Below the pieces are notes generated by a model. The model was not told where the DNA came from. It did not search any database and was given only the letters and a program-made list of their open reading frames with translations. A DNA stretch of 64,000 bases from Bacteroidaceae bacterium. GTDB taxonomy: Bacteria > Bacteroidota > Bacteroidia > Bacteroidales > Bacteroidaceae. Positions 1-8,397 of this stretch are shown piece by piece. How positions within the stretch are numbered: position 1 is the stretch's first letter; every line of letters begins with the position of its first letter. Position numbers and translations under genes: made by a program. The stretch is taken from positions 1 to 64,000 of the forward strand of contig JAFSRW010000021.1 in assembly GCA_017445925.1 (NCBI GenBank), written 5' to 3'.

Positions 1-22
1 ATTCACGGACTTACGGAAATCC

Positions 23-60
23 AAACGTTAACGTTAACGCTAACCTTAACTAGTTAAGAA
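23..60. repeat. GTTAACG-type simple repeat
   Basis: A run built from AACGTTAACG units, drifting into CTAACCTTAAC. The same unit recurs at 370-434, at 44200-44223 and inside the clpC and P5-like genes. No gene is seen here. Confidence 0.7.
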
Positions 61-127
61 TTTAAGTGGTTTAAGAGGGGTGATGGCTGATGGAAGATGT
101 GAATTGAAATTGTTGATTATTCTGAAA

Positions 128-306
128 AACAGGTAACACCTAACCTGAAATAGCAATAAGCCCGATAACCATGCGGGATGAAAGAGTGTTACCTGTTTGC
201 CCAACAGGTAACTAACAGGTAACACAACACCTAACATCATGATGTTAAGATTATAATGAGTTACCTGTTAGTGAGGTGTTAGTGACCTGTTGCGACAACA
301 GGTAAC
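128..306. repeat. Cluster of six AACAGGTAAC decamers in both orientations
   Basis: AACAGGTAAC lies at 128-137, 203-212, 214-223 and 297-306, and its complement at 188-197 and 260-269. Opposed copies can fold into hairpins. The intervening bases are rich in GGTGTTA/TAACACC, which extends the same theme. The short minus-strand reading frame across it looks like a by-product of the repeat. The function is unknown. Confidence 0.75.
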
Positions 307-369
307 ATCAGTTGCAAGCGATAACCATCGGATCTCAACGTTCAGCAAGTGAGGTGTTGCAAAAAATTT

Positions 370-434
370 CAACGCTAACGTTAACGATAACGATAACCCG
401 TTTTAAACGATAACGATAACGTTAACGATAACCA
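370..434. repeat. GATAACG/GTTAACG simple repeat
   Basis: An array of AACGATAACG and AACGTTAACG units broken by CCCGTTTTAAA. It belongs to the same family as the runs at 23-60 and 44200-44223. Confidence 0.75.
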
Positions 435-826
435 TTATCTGAACTGAAAATTTATAATTTACAAAAAATATCTTTGACAAACCGATAATCGGGTAAAATA
501 TCAAAGGATGTTCTTTAGCATAAGAATTTTTACTGCCTAACGTGGCGGTAAAAATTTCCTAACTAAGCGGCAAGTTTTTCTTAACGTGGAAAAAAAAGGA
601 TGGAAGAAAAGAGGATTGGAAAATTATTTACATTATTGAACTACGGCAAAAGTGGGCTATAACGCAGATATTAATAGAAACAATTGCTACTGTTAAGGGA
701 AAAATTTGGGCCCCTTAATAGTAGCTATATCGACTCTTAATAATGAATCTTGACTTTCGTGGGAAAAAGTATTACGTCGTTTTGTCTCGCCGGTTTCCGC
801 AGCCTTCGAACGAAGCGATAACTCCT
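435..826. other. Gene-free stretch with an inverted repeat
   Basis: No reading frame here looks like a gene on either strand. The visible structure is an imperfect inverted repeat, GCTACTGTTAAGGG at 686-699 against CCCTTAATAGTAGC at 712-725 (13 of 14 positions pair, plus one G-U). Further on, GACTC and AATAAT near 734-746 could pair with ATTATTGAGTC at 866-876, around the terminator described next. It might encode a small RNA, but I recognise no known RNA family. Confidence 0.4.
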
Positions 827-866
827 AAAAATTAGAGCGGCGGATACTCACGTATGCGTCGCTCTA
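827..866 (-). terminator. Intrinsic terminator downstream of the DASS transporter gene
   Basis: Read on the minus strand, TAGAGCG (866-860) pairs with CGCTCTA (839-833). An inner ATAC/GTAT stem closes a GTGA loop, and the stem is followed by ATTTTTAGG. It lies about 60 bases after the stop codon of the transporter gene. Confidence 0.6.
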
Positions 867-924
867 TTATTGAGTCAAAAAAAATCCTTTCAACTCAGCA
901 GATAGTATTTTAATTTAGGTATTG

Positions 925-2433
925 TTAACGAACCAAGAATAGGGTAAGCCATCCTAATACCAAACCCAAGATGCCTATGCAGATGCCCAGCTTTACCATA
1001 TCGCGCTGCTCTACAAGACCCGTGGAATGGGCTATGGCATTGGGAGGTGTACTGATGGGCAGACACATGGAAACGGAGGCTGCTATGGCAATGCCAATGA
1101 GTACGGTTTTTACACCGCCAATGGAATTGATGGAATCGCCCATACCCTTGCAGACGACAGCTAAAATGGGTACCAAAAGGGCTGCCGTAGCGGTATTGGA
1201 AATGAAGTTGGAGAGCGTATAGCACAACAGAAGGGCTACCACCAGAATCACCACGGGCGACCATGTTCCGAAGGGTATGCTATGAATGGCATTCTCTGCT
1301 AAGCCGGACTCGTTAAGTCCCACACCAAGGGCAAAGCCTCCGGCTACCATCCAGATAACGCTCCAGTTTATACGTTGCAGGTCCTTACTGGTTATAACGC
1401 CTGTAGCGGCAAAAACGGCTATGGGCAGCATGGCTACGGTATTGGCATTCACGCCTGTATGTTTATCAGTAAGCCAAAGCAGCAGGGTTACAATAAAGGT
1501 AACTGCCACAACCACCGTACGCCAGTTATGTTCTACCTCTCCCTCGATATTCAGGTCGATACGCTTCTGCTTAAAGGGGAACATCTTTAAGAGTAACCAC
1601 CAGCCAAGCAACAGCAACACTAAAGTAAGCGGTAACATGAACATCATCCACTCGCCAAAACCTATATTCATATTCGCGCCGTCGGGGTCGTTCAGGTACT
1701 TCAGGGCAATCATATTGGGCGGGGTTCCAATGGGTGTGCCTATACCACCGATATTGGCTCCCAAGGGGATGGCAAGGGTAAGGGCGATACGACCTTTACC
1801 ATCAGGTGGAAGGGCCTTGAATACAGGTGTCAGGAAGGTGAGCATCATGGCAGCTGTAGCTGTGTTGGAGATGAACATGGAGAAGACTCCCGTGATGAGG
1901 ATAAAACCCAGCAGCACCACCTCGGAGCGTGTACCGAAAGGCTTAAGCAGACAACGGGCCAGCACCACGTCAAGACCACTCTTGGTGGCTGCAATAGCCA
2001 GCACAAACCCACCCAGGAAGAGGATGATGATAGGGTCGGCAAAGGTGGCCATCAGCACCTTGTGGCTCAGCATCTCGGACTTTTCCAGTCCGGAGGTGTA
2101 AAAGTTCAGCGCACTGTCCGACGTAGCAAACAGCAGTAGCGCTATCAGCACCACCGAGGTAGCCCATGACGGTATGCACTCCGTAACCCACATGATGATA
2201 GCGAAGACAAAGATGGCAATGATGCGGCGCTGCACAATGTTCAACCCCTCGATGCCAAAGCAATCAAGAGGCAGATTCCAGACTATAACGGTAGCCGCAA
2301 TAGCCAACAAGAAATAAAGCATCAGCCTGAAACTGAAGTGAGGTGACAGATGGTTCTTGAACCAATCCGCACGCAGATGACTCTTCCCATACTTGTTCAG
2401 GAAAAAGAGTCTTCGATTAAGAAATGAAACCAT
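925..2433 (-). CDS. DASS/SLC13 family sodium:dicarboxylate transporter
   Basis: A 502-residue inner-membrane protein with about 11-12 hydrophobic segments. It carries the two diagnostic repeats of the divalent anion:Na+ symporter family: SNTATAA at 189-195 and 412-418, and GTPPN/STPPN at 236-240 and 461-465. In the family (VcINDY, SdcS, NaDC) the two SNT motifs hold the sodium ions and the substrate carboxylates, so succinate, fumarate or malate is the likely cargo. Transport direction cannot be read from sequence; succinate export is conceivable in a succinate-producing fermenter. The gene stands alone, with its own promoter (2810-2841), a cobalamin riboswitch in a leader of about 370 nt, and a terminator. 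Control by B12 is unusual for this family. Sulfate or citrate are less likely substrates. Confidence 0.88.
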   Translation of the reverse strand: MVSFLNRRLFFLNKYGKSHLRADWFKNHLSPHFSFRLMLYFLLAIAATVIVWNLPLDCFGIEGLNIVQRRIIAIFVFAIIMWVTECIPSWATSVVLIALLLFATSDSALNFYTSGLEKSEMLSHKVLMATFADPIIILFLGGFVLAIAATKSGLDVVLARCLLKPFGTRSEVVLLGFILITGVFSMFISNTATAAMMLTFLTPVFKALPPDGKGRIALTLAIPLGANIGGIGTPIGTPPNMIALKYLNDPDGANMNIGFGEWMMFMLPLTLVLLLLGWWLLLKMFPFKQKRIDLNIEGEVEHNWRTVVVAVTFIVTLLLWLTDKHTGVNANTVAMLPIAVFAATGVITSKDLQRINWSVIWMVAGGFALGVGLNESGLAENAIHSIPFGTWSPVVILVVALLLCYTLSNFISNTATAALLVPILAVVCKGMGDSINSIGGVKTVLIGIAIAASVSMCLPISTPPNAIAHSTGLVEQRDMVKLGICIGILGLVLGWLTLFLVR

Positions 2434-2565
2434 TTGAAATATAATTTAAAAATACCTATATACATACAACACAGCACACCTACGCTAAGGCGCACTCATT
2501 GGCAGTAGCAGCCAACATCTTGTTTGCAGTATTCGCGTTCCGCCCTTACATCGAGAGCGTTCAGC

Positions 2566-2741
2566 AGGTTTAATGAGCGGAAAGGCTGGTCTTCTGACTT
2601 TGCTCCACCCCGAAGCGCCTTCTCACCGTCTTTTTTTTATAGGCAATGGCTTTGTGCTTCAGGAGTTTAAAGGGAACTCACAGCTGCGGGACAGTTGAGG
2701 ATTTTCACCTCATTCCCAATTAATCGCGGTTAAGCAAACCT
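2566..2741 (-). promoter_or_regulatory. Cobalamin (B12) riboswitch in the leader of the DASS transporter gene
   Basis: Read on the minus strand the leader holds the conserved cobalamin core: GGGAATGAGGTGAAAATCC, then CTGTCCCGCAGCTGTGAG, then GCCATTG, then the B12 box AAGTCAGAAGACCAGCC (2600-2584). The outer P1 helix can form between AGGTTT (2741-2736) and AAACCT (2571-2566). Between the aptamer and the start codon (2565-2434) lies a TTGGC...GCCAA hairpin that may be part of the expression platform. There is no clear intrinsic terminator, so control of translation is more likely than attenuation. Cobalamin riboswitches normally switch genes off when B12 is plentiful. Confidence 0.92.
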
Positions 2742-2809
2742 TCTACTCAGTCCTCCTTAGGATGACATCAGCGTGTGTTGTTGGTGGCCAATCCATCGGA
2801 AAACGGCCA

Positions 2810-2841
2810 CAAATTTAGAACTTATTTCTAATATGTCCAAA
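2810..2841 (-). promoter_or_regulatory. Bacteroidota-type promoter for the riboswitch and DASS gene
   Basis: TAAATTTG (minus strand 2817-2810) is a perfect TAnnTTTG -7 box, with TTTG 20 bases upstream (2841-2838). The predicted start, near 2803, places the whole riboswitch in the transcript. Confidence 0.75.
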
Positions 2842-2915
2842 TAAAAAGGAAAAAAAATTATCGCCTCGCCAAAAAGTTATCTTCTTTAACTTCTTTAACT
2901 CCTATCAATGATCAA

Positions 2916-3470
2916 TTACTTTATAAATTTCACCTTCGAGGCATCACGGGGTTTGGCATCGGGCTGCTCGTCGGGGTAACCGATGGCGATGATATAGAGA
3001 AGTTTATAACCTTCGGGGATGTCGAGACTGTCGCGGAAGGCTTGGGCTTTCTCGTTGGTGGTGAGGAAGCGTACAGGACCTGTCTGGATGCAGGTGCCGA
3101 GACCTAGCGACTGAGCTGCCAACATCATATTCTCGCCTAAAAGACCGGCATCGAGGTCGAACCTGCCATCTGCCGGAGAACAGACACAGATAAGGTTAGG
3201 CGAATTGCGGCACATATCCTTCACATCGGCCATCAGTTTCTGGTCTTCAACAATCCGGACTGCCCAGTTCTGGCGGTTCATAGCACTGGGCGCATTGATG
3301 CCAGCAAGGGCTACCGCCTCCAACTTAGCATGTTCCACAGGCTTGTCGAGGTACTTACGTACGGAGCGACGCGCCATGATGTTGTTAATTACTGCATTGT
3401 TGTTCTCACTCTGTGCTGAAAGGGTCAGCACTCCAATCATTGCCATGAGGCATAGAATCAACTTCTTCAT
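2916..3470 (-). CDS. Nitroreductase-family FMN oxidoreductase with signal peptide
   Basis: 184 residues. The N-terminus (K-K, then the hydrophobic stretch LILCLMAMIGVLTL and Ala-Gln) looks like a cleavable signal peptide, so the enzyme is probably periplasmic; most family members are cytoplasmic. The mature part has nitroreductase features: the ARRSVRKY start of the FMN-binding region at about residue 33, APSAMNRQNW at about 60, and the late GLGTCIQTG segment. The family reduces nitro compounds, quinones or flavins with NAD(P)H, and the substrate here is unknown. It is monocistronic, with a promoter at 3499-3529. Export of an NAD(P)H-type flavoenzyme is odd because that cofactor is not expected in the periplasm. 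It could instead be a lipid-free membrane-associated form with an uncleaved leader. Confidence 0.8.
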   Translation of the reverse strand: MKKLILCLMAMIGVLTLSAQSENNNAVINNIMARRSVRKYLDKPVEHAKLEAVALAGINAPSAMNRQNWAVRIVEDQKLMADVKDMCRNSPNLICVCSPADGRFDLDAGLLGENMMLAAQSLGLGTCIQTGPVRFLTTNEKAQAFRDSLDIPEGYKLLYIIAIGYPDEQPDAKPRDASKVKFIK

Positions 3471-3498
3471 AATGGTAAGTAATTAGGTTCTTGAAGCA

Positions 3499-3529
3499 CA
3501 AAGGTAGGACATTTCAGGAAAAATCCAAG
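3499..3529 (-). promoter_or_regulatory. Promoter for the exported nitroreductase
   Basis: TACCTTTG on the minus strand (3506-3499), with TTG 20 bases upstream (3529-3527). The distance to the start codon is about 29 bases. Confidence 0.6.
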
Positions 3530-3544
3530 AAGAATGAATAAAAA

Positions 3545-3663
3545 TTTGTTTTTTCTCTCACTTATCCGTACCTTTGAGACTACGTCTCGAAAGTACTCTC
3601 GTTCGGAAATGAAAAGAAAAACACGCTTTTCTTTTGCATTTCTCTCACTTATCCGTACCTTTG
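3545..3663 (+). promoter_or_regulatory. Duplicated Bacteroidota promoter upstream of clpC
   Basis: Two copies of a 25-base identical segment (3552-3576 and 3639-3663) each end in the -7 box TACCTTTG (3569-3576 and 3656-3663). Each has TTTG 19-20 bases upstream (3545-3548 and 3633-3636). Between them lie two small hairpins: GAGAC-TAC-GTCTC, and an A/T-rich AAAAGAAAA/TTTTCTTTT pair. Confidence 0.65.
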
Positions 3664-3709
3664 CATTTGGAAACAAGGATGAAAAGACAAATAGACACGT
3701 TGATATTTA

Positions 3710-3726
3710 TTGGCACGGAATTTGTA
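3710..3726 (+). promoter_or_regulatory. Sigma-54-like motif upstream of clpC
   Basis: TTGGCACGGAATTTGTATTA starts at 3710. The TGGCACG half matches the sigma-54 -24 element, and the GG (3712-3713) to GT (3724-3725) distance is the 12 bases of sigma-54 promoters, though GT replaces the usual GC at -12. An almost matching motif lies upstream of dnaK (49400-49381). It could instead be a binding site for a stress regulator. Confidence 0.4.
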
Positions 3727-3770
3727 TTATACCTTGTGGATAGACATTAACGAAGAATAGAAATAACTGC

Positions 3771-6278
3771 ATGACAATAAAGTTTTCACCAGAACTAAAT
3801 ACGGTGCTGGCATTCAGCAAGGAAGAAGCCGAACGCCTGCACAACGATAGTGTGACACCCGTGCACCTGCTGCTGGCAATCCTGCGACACAAAGACCAGA
3901 ATCCTGCCAGGGATGCCTTGCTGCAACTACAGCCCGACCTGTCGCTGCTTAAGCAGGAACTGGAGGCTATGGCCAAGCAGAAACAGGTGCTGGTACCGCC
4001 ATCGCTGGCTGACATGGGCTTTGACATGACAGCATCACGCATCCTGAGAGTGTGTGTGCTGGAGGCTAAATCCATGAAGTCGGACTCGATATACATTATT
4101 CATGTACTGTTAGCCATGCTAAAACTGGGTGACAGCGATGCCAGTATGATTCTGGAACGCATGAACATTACCTATCAGGCCATTGCACAAATCCTTAACG
4201 TCAACAATAACGTTAACAATAACGAAAACAATGAGGATGACGAAGAGGAGGATGATATGGAGGCTGCTCAGGGCGATGATACAGGAGCCCTGTCTGTAAT
4301 ACAATTAAAAAAGAAGGCGGGCAGCAACAGCAATACGCCCGTTCTGGACAACTTTGGCACAGACCTGACATTGGCAGCAGCAGAAGGACTGCTCGACCCC
4401 GTGATAGGCCGACAAAAGGAGATAGAGCGTGTGGCACAGATTCTGAGCCGCAGAAAGAAGAACAATCCCATATTGATAGGTCAGCCAGGCGTGGGCAAGA
4501 GTGCCATTGTAGAGGGCTTGGCACAGCGCATAGTGCAGCACAGGGTAAGCCATCTGCTGTGGAACAAGCGTGTGATAGTACTGGATATGGCCAGCGTAGT
4601 GGCTGGAACAAAATACCGTGGACAGTTTGAGGAACGTATGCGTAGCATCATCCTGGAACTGCAGAAGAATCCTGATATCATAGTCTTCATAGACGAGATT
4701 CACACCCTTGTGGGCGCTGGAGCTGCAGCAGGATCGATGGACGCTGCCAACATGATGAAGCCTGCGCTGAGCCGAGGTGAATTCCAATGTATAGGCGCTA
4801 CCACAACGGATGAGTTCCGTAAGTCGATAGAGAAAGACGGTGCATTGGACAGACGTTTCCAGAAGGTAATGGTGGAACCCACAACACCGGAAGAGACGTT
4901 GCTGATTCTGCAAAACCTGAAAGACCGCTACGAGGAGCATCATACCGTTAAATATACACCCGAGGCGCTGGAAGCCTGCGTATATCTGACAGGCAGATAC
5001 GTTACAGAGCGCAGCTTCCCAGACAAGGCCATAGATGCCATGGACGAGGCGGGCAGCCGGGTTCATATCCAAGACATGCCTGTCCCCGATGAAATATCAC
5101 AACTGGAGGGTCACATTGCCGAACTGAACAGGCAGAAGAATGCGGCGGTGAAAGAGCAGCACTTTGAGATGGCTGCCGAATATCGCGACCAGATAAAGAA
5201 CATGGAACATGCCCTGCAGGAGTTGCAGAAGGACTGGGAGGCTCGCATTAAGGACAACCGCCCCGTAGTGGATGAAACGGTTGTGGCTGACGTGATAAGC
5301 ATGATGACGGGTATTCCCGTTCAGCGCATAGGCGAAGAGGAAAACCAGAAGCTGAGGAATCTGGCCAGCAACCTGAAGAATGCTGTAATCGGTCAGGATG
5401 ATGCCATCCAAACCATTGCCAGAAGCATTCAGCGTAGCAGAATAGGCCTGAAAGACCCCAAGAAACCCATAGGTACATTTATGTTTGTAGGTCCTACCGG
5501 CGTGGGAAAGACCTATCTTACCAAGTGTCTGGCACAGGAAATGTTCGGCTCGGCCGACAGCATTATCCGAATAGATATGAGCGAGTACATGGAGAAGCAT
5601 ACCGTTAGCCGTATGGTGGGTGCGCCTCCAGGATACGTGGGATTTGAAGAAGGCGGACAACTGACAGAGAAAGTACGCCGTAAGCCTTACAGCATAGTCC
5701 TGCTGGACGAAATAGAGAAAGCACACCCCGACGTATTCAACATTCTGCTACAGATGATGGACGAAGGAAGAATGACGGACGGCAACGGTTCCACCATCGA
5801 CTTTAAGAACACCATCATAGTAATGACCTCGAACTGCGGAACCAAGCAGATAAGGGATTTCGGCAGGGGCGTAGGATTCCAGAGCGGAACAGATGCCAGC
5901 CAGAACAAGCAGCTGAGCAGAGACCTGGTGCAGAAGGCGCTGAAGAAGCAGTTTGCCCCTGAGTTCCTGAACCGTCTGGATGACATCATCTACTTTGACC
6001 AGCTCAGCGAGGAGAGCATCCAGAAGATTGTGGACATTGAACTGAACCCCCTACTCCACCGAGTGGAAAACTTGGGCGTGACGTTAGAGGTTACACCAGA
6101 GGCGCGCCAGCTGTTGGGCAAGAAGGGTTACGATGTGCAGTACGGAGCCCGTCCGCTGAAGCGTATCCTGCAAACCATGCTGGAAGACCCCTTGTGCGAT
6201 ATGCTGATGCAAGATGAACATAGTACAGCCCTGAAAACAGAAGTTAAAGAAGATAAGATTGTTATTGTGGATAAATAA
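3771..6278 (+). CDS. clpC: ClpC-type AAA+ protease ATPase
   Basis: 835 residues, cytoplasmic. An N-terminal Clp repeat domain (about 1-140) is followed by AAA-1 with Walker [10 protein letters not shown] (237-245), a UVR-type helical segment near 460-480 ([15 protein letters not shown]), and AAA-2 with Walker [10 protein letters not shown] (about 574-582). The UVR segment and short middle domain mark ClpC rather than ClpB. ClpC unfolds substrates and feeds them to ClpP in protein quality control. Between the N-domain and AAA-1 (residues 143-163) is an Asn-rich then acidic linker; its Asn part is encoded by the AACAATAACG/GTTAAC repeat found between genes elsewhere in this window. htpG follows after 15 bases, so the two stress genes are probably co-transcribed from the duplicated promoter or the sigma-54-like site. 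Confidence 0.95.
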   Translation: MTIKFSPELNTVLAFSKEEAERLHNDSVTPVHLLLAILRHKDQNPARDALLQLQPDLSLLKQELEAMAKQKQVLVPPSLADMGFDMTASRILRVCVLEAKSMKSDSIYIIHVLLAMLKLGDSDASMILERMNITYQAIAQILNVNNNVNNNENNEDDEEEDDMEAAQGDDTGALSVIQLKKKAGSNSNTPVLDNFGTDLTLAAAEGLLDPVIGRQKEIERVAQILSRRKKNNPILIGQPGVGKSAIVEGLAQRIVQHRVSHLLWNKRVIVLDMASVVAGTKYRGQFEERMRSIILELQKNPDIIVFIDEIHTLVGAGAAAGSMDAANMMKPALSRGEFQCIGATTTDEFRKSIEKDGALDRRFQKVMVEPTTPEETLLILQNLKDRYEEHHTVKYTPEALEACVYLTGRYVTERSFPDKAIDAMDEAGSRVHIQDMPVPDEISQLEGHIAELNRQKNAAVKEQHFEMAAEYRDQIKNMEHALQELQKDWEARIKDNRPVVDETVVADVISMMTGIPVQRIGEEENQKLRNLASNLKNAVIGQDDAIQTIARSIQRSRIGLKDPKKPIGTFMFVGPTGVGKTYLTKCLAQEMFGSADSIIRIDMSEYMEKHTVSRMVGAPPGYVGFEEGGQLTEKVRRKPYSIVLLDEIEKAHPDVFNILLQMMDEGRMTDGNGSTIDFKNTIIVMTSNCGTKQIRDFGRGVGFQSGTDASQNKQLSRDLVQKALKKQFAPEFLNRLDDIIYFDQLSEESIQKIVDIELNPLLHRVENLGVTLEVTPEARQLLGKKGYDVQYGARPLKRILQTMLEDPLCDMLMQDEHSTALKTEVKEDKIVIVDK

Positions 6279-6293
6279 AATTTCAATATAAAA

Positions 6294-8345
6294 ATGAAAC
6301 AAGGTAATATCGGGGTTACAACAGAGAACATTTTCCCCGTCATAAAAAAGTTCCTGTACAGTGATCATGAGATTTTTCTGCGTGAGATTGTAAGCAATGC
6401 CGTAGATGCCACGCAGAAACTGAAAACCCTGAGCGGCAAGGGTGAATTTAAAGGCGAACTGGGCGACCTGAAAGTAACCGTTAGCGTTGACAAGGACGCC
6501 AAGACCATAACCGTTACCGACCGTGGTATAGGTATGACAGCCGATGAGATAGAGAAGTACATCAACCAGATAGCCTTCTCAGGTGCCAACGACTTCCTGG
6601 ACAAATACAAGGATGATGCCAACGCCATTATCGGCCACTTCGGACTGGGATTCTACAGCTCCTTTATGGTCAGCAAGCAGGTGGACATTATCACCAAGAG
6701 CTATCAGGATGCTCCTGCCATGAAGTGGAGTTGCGACGGCAGCCCATCGTTCACCTTGGAGGAAGTGGAGAAGGCAGACCGTGGAACCAGCATCGTTATG
6801 CACATTGATGACGACTGCCAGGAGTTTCTGGAGAAGAACAAGATAGAAGACTTGCTTCGTAAGTACTGCCACTTCCTGCCCGTACCCGTTGCATTCGGGA
6901 AGAAAACAGAATGGAAAGACGGCAAACAGGTGGATACCGAGGAGGATAACATTATAAATAATGTAGAGCCACTGTGGATTAAGAAGCCCAGCGAACTGAA
7001 GGACGAAGACTACAAGGAGTTCTACCGTCACCTCTTCCCCATGGCCGACGAGCCCCTGTTCTGGATTCACCTGAATGTGGACTACCCCTTCAACCTGACG
7101 GGTATTCTGTACTTCCCCAAGATTAAGAATAACATAGAGATGCAGCGCAACAAGATTCAGCTCTACTGCAATCAGGTGTTCGTAACGGATTCCGTAGAAA
7201 GCATTGTGCCTGAATTCCTGACCCTGCTGCATGGTGTGATAGACAGTCCGGATATTCCGCTGAACGTCAGCCGTAGCTATCTGCAGAGCGATGCCAACGT
7301 AAAGAAGATCAGTTCTTACATTACCAAGAAGGTAGCCGACCGCCTGCAGAGCATCTTCAAATCAGATCGTCCTGATTTTGAAAAGAAGTGGGACGACATA
7401 AAGATTTTCATCCACTACGGAATGCTATCAGAGGAGGACTTCTATGAGAAAGCCAAGGCATTCTTCCTGCTGAAGGACACAGAAGGCAAATACTTTACTC
7501 TGGATGAATACCAGACCCTCATTAAGGACAACCAGACCAATAAGGACGGTCAGCTTGTATATCTGTATGCCAACGACCCCGATGCCCAGTACACCTACAT
7601 TGAGGCTGCCAAGCAGAAAGGCTACAGCGTACTGTTGATGGACGGACAACTGGACACTCCACTGGTGGGAATGCTGGAGCGCAAACTGGAGAAGAGCACC
7701 TTCACCCGTGTGGATGGTGATGTAATAGACCGCCTCATCCAGAAGGAAGAGACCAAGCGCGAACTCTTGGAGGCAGAGAGAGGCGATAAACTGTCGAGCA
7801 TCTTCAACAGCCAGATGCCTCGCACAGCCAAGACCGACTTCCACGTAGAAGTTCAGGCGCTGGGCGAGGAGCAACTGCCCGTTATGATTACTCAGAGCGA
7901 ATATATGCGCCGTATGAAGGAAATGGCACGTCTGCAACCCGGTATGAGTTTCTACGGCGACATGCCAGATATGTACACATTGGTACTGAATACCGATGCA
8001 CCGCTTATCAAGCAGGTTCTGGAAGACAGTGAGGCCAATACTGCAGAAGCCCTGAAGCCCATTGAATCAGAAATCAAGGGTCTTACTGCACGTCAGGCTG
8101 TGCTGCGCCAAGAGCAAGATAAGAAGAAGCCAGAGGAAATCACTCAGGAGGAGAAGGACGACCTGAAGAAGTGCGGTGACGACATCCAGGCTGAGAACAA
8201 GAAGAAGAACGATGTGCTGAAAGCCTACGCCGACGGCAACGAACGCGTTCATCAGCTCATAGACTTAGCTCTCCTGCAGAATGGTATGCTAAAAGGCGAG
8301 GCTCTCACCCGCTTCGTAAAGCGCAGTGTGGAGATGATAAAGTAA
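6294..8345 (+). CDS. htpG: Hsp90-family chaperone HtpG
   Basis: 683 residues, a usual length for Bacteroidota HtpG. The N-terminal GHKL ATPase has the ATP-binding motifs EIVSNAVDA (about 22-30), DRGIGM (about 77-82) and GHFGLGFYS (about 116-124). The middle client-binding domain and C-terminal dimerisation domain follow, with a charged helical segment near 610-650. There is no signal peptide, so it acts in the cytosol. HtpG helps fold and remodel client proteins in an ATP-driven cycle, with DnaK as its usual partner. The start codon is 15 bases after clpC, and no separate promoter is seen, so it is most likely the second gene of a clpC-htpG operon. Confidence 0.96.
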   Translation: MKQGNIGVTTENIFPVIKKFLYSDHEIFLREIVSNAVDATQKLKTLSGKGEFKGELGDLKVTVSVDKDAKTITVTDRGIGMTADEIEKYINQIAFSGANDFLDKYKDDANAIIGHFGLGFYSSFMVSKQVDIITKSYQDAPAMKWSCDGSPSFTLEEVEKADRGTSIVMHIDDDCQEFLEKNKIEDLLRKYCHFLPVPVAFGKKTEWKDGKQVDTEEDNIINNVEPLWIKKPSELKDEDYKEFYRHLFPMADEPLFWIHLNVDYPFNLTGILYFPKIKNNIEMQRNKIQLYCNQVFVTDSVESIVPEFLTLLHGVIDSPDIPLNVSRSYLQSDANVKKISSYITKKVADRLQSIFKSDRPDFEKKWDDIKIFIHYGMLSEEDFYEKAKAFFLLKDTEGKYFTLDEYQTLIKDNQTNKDGQLVYLYANDPDAQYTYIEAAKQKGYSVLLMDGQLDTPLVGMLERKLEKSTFTRVDGDVIDRLIQKEETKRELLEAERGDKLSSIFNSQMPRTAKTDFHVEVQALGEEQLPVMITQSEYMRRMKEMARLQPGMSFYGDMPDMYTLVLNTDAPLIKQVLEDSEANTAEALKPIESEIKGLTARQAVLRQEQDKKKPEEITQEEKDDLKKCGDDIQAENKKKNDVLKAYADGNERVHQLIDLALLQNGMLKGEALTRFVKRSVEMIK

Positions 8346-8397
8346 AAAAAAATAACAGTCTCTAACCGCTAACCCATAACCGCTAACCGATTTAAGA
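8346..8397. repeat. CTAACCGCTAACC-type repeat between htpG and nadE
   Basis: The 52-base gap consists mostly of CTAACCGCTAACCCATAACC units. These are the complement of the GGTTAGCGGTTAG runs at 28556-28630, 47095-47118 and 60521-60570. Confidence 0.7.

Noticed and set aside
46-240. 64-residue minus-strand frame
   Set aside because: It is read through the AACAGGTAAC repeat cluster and shows no family features.
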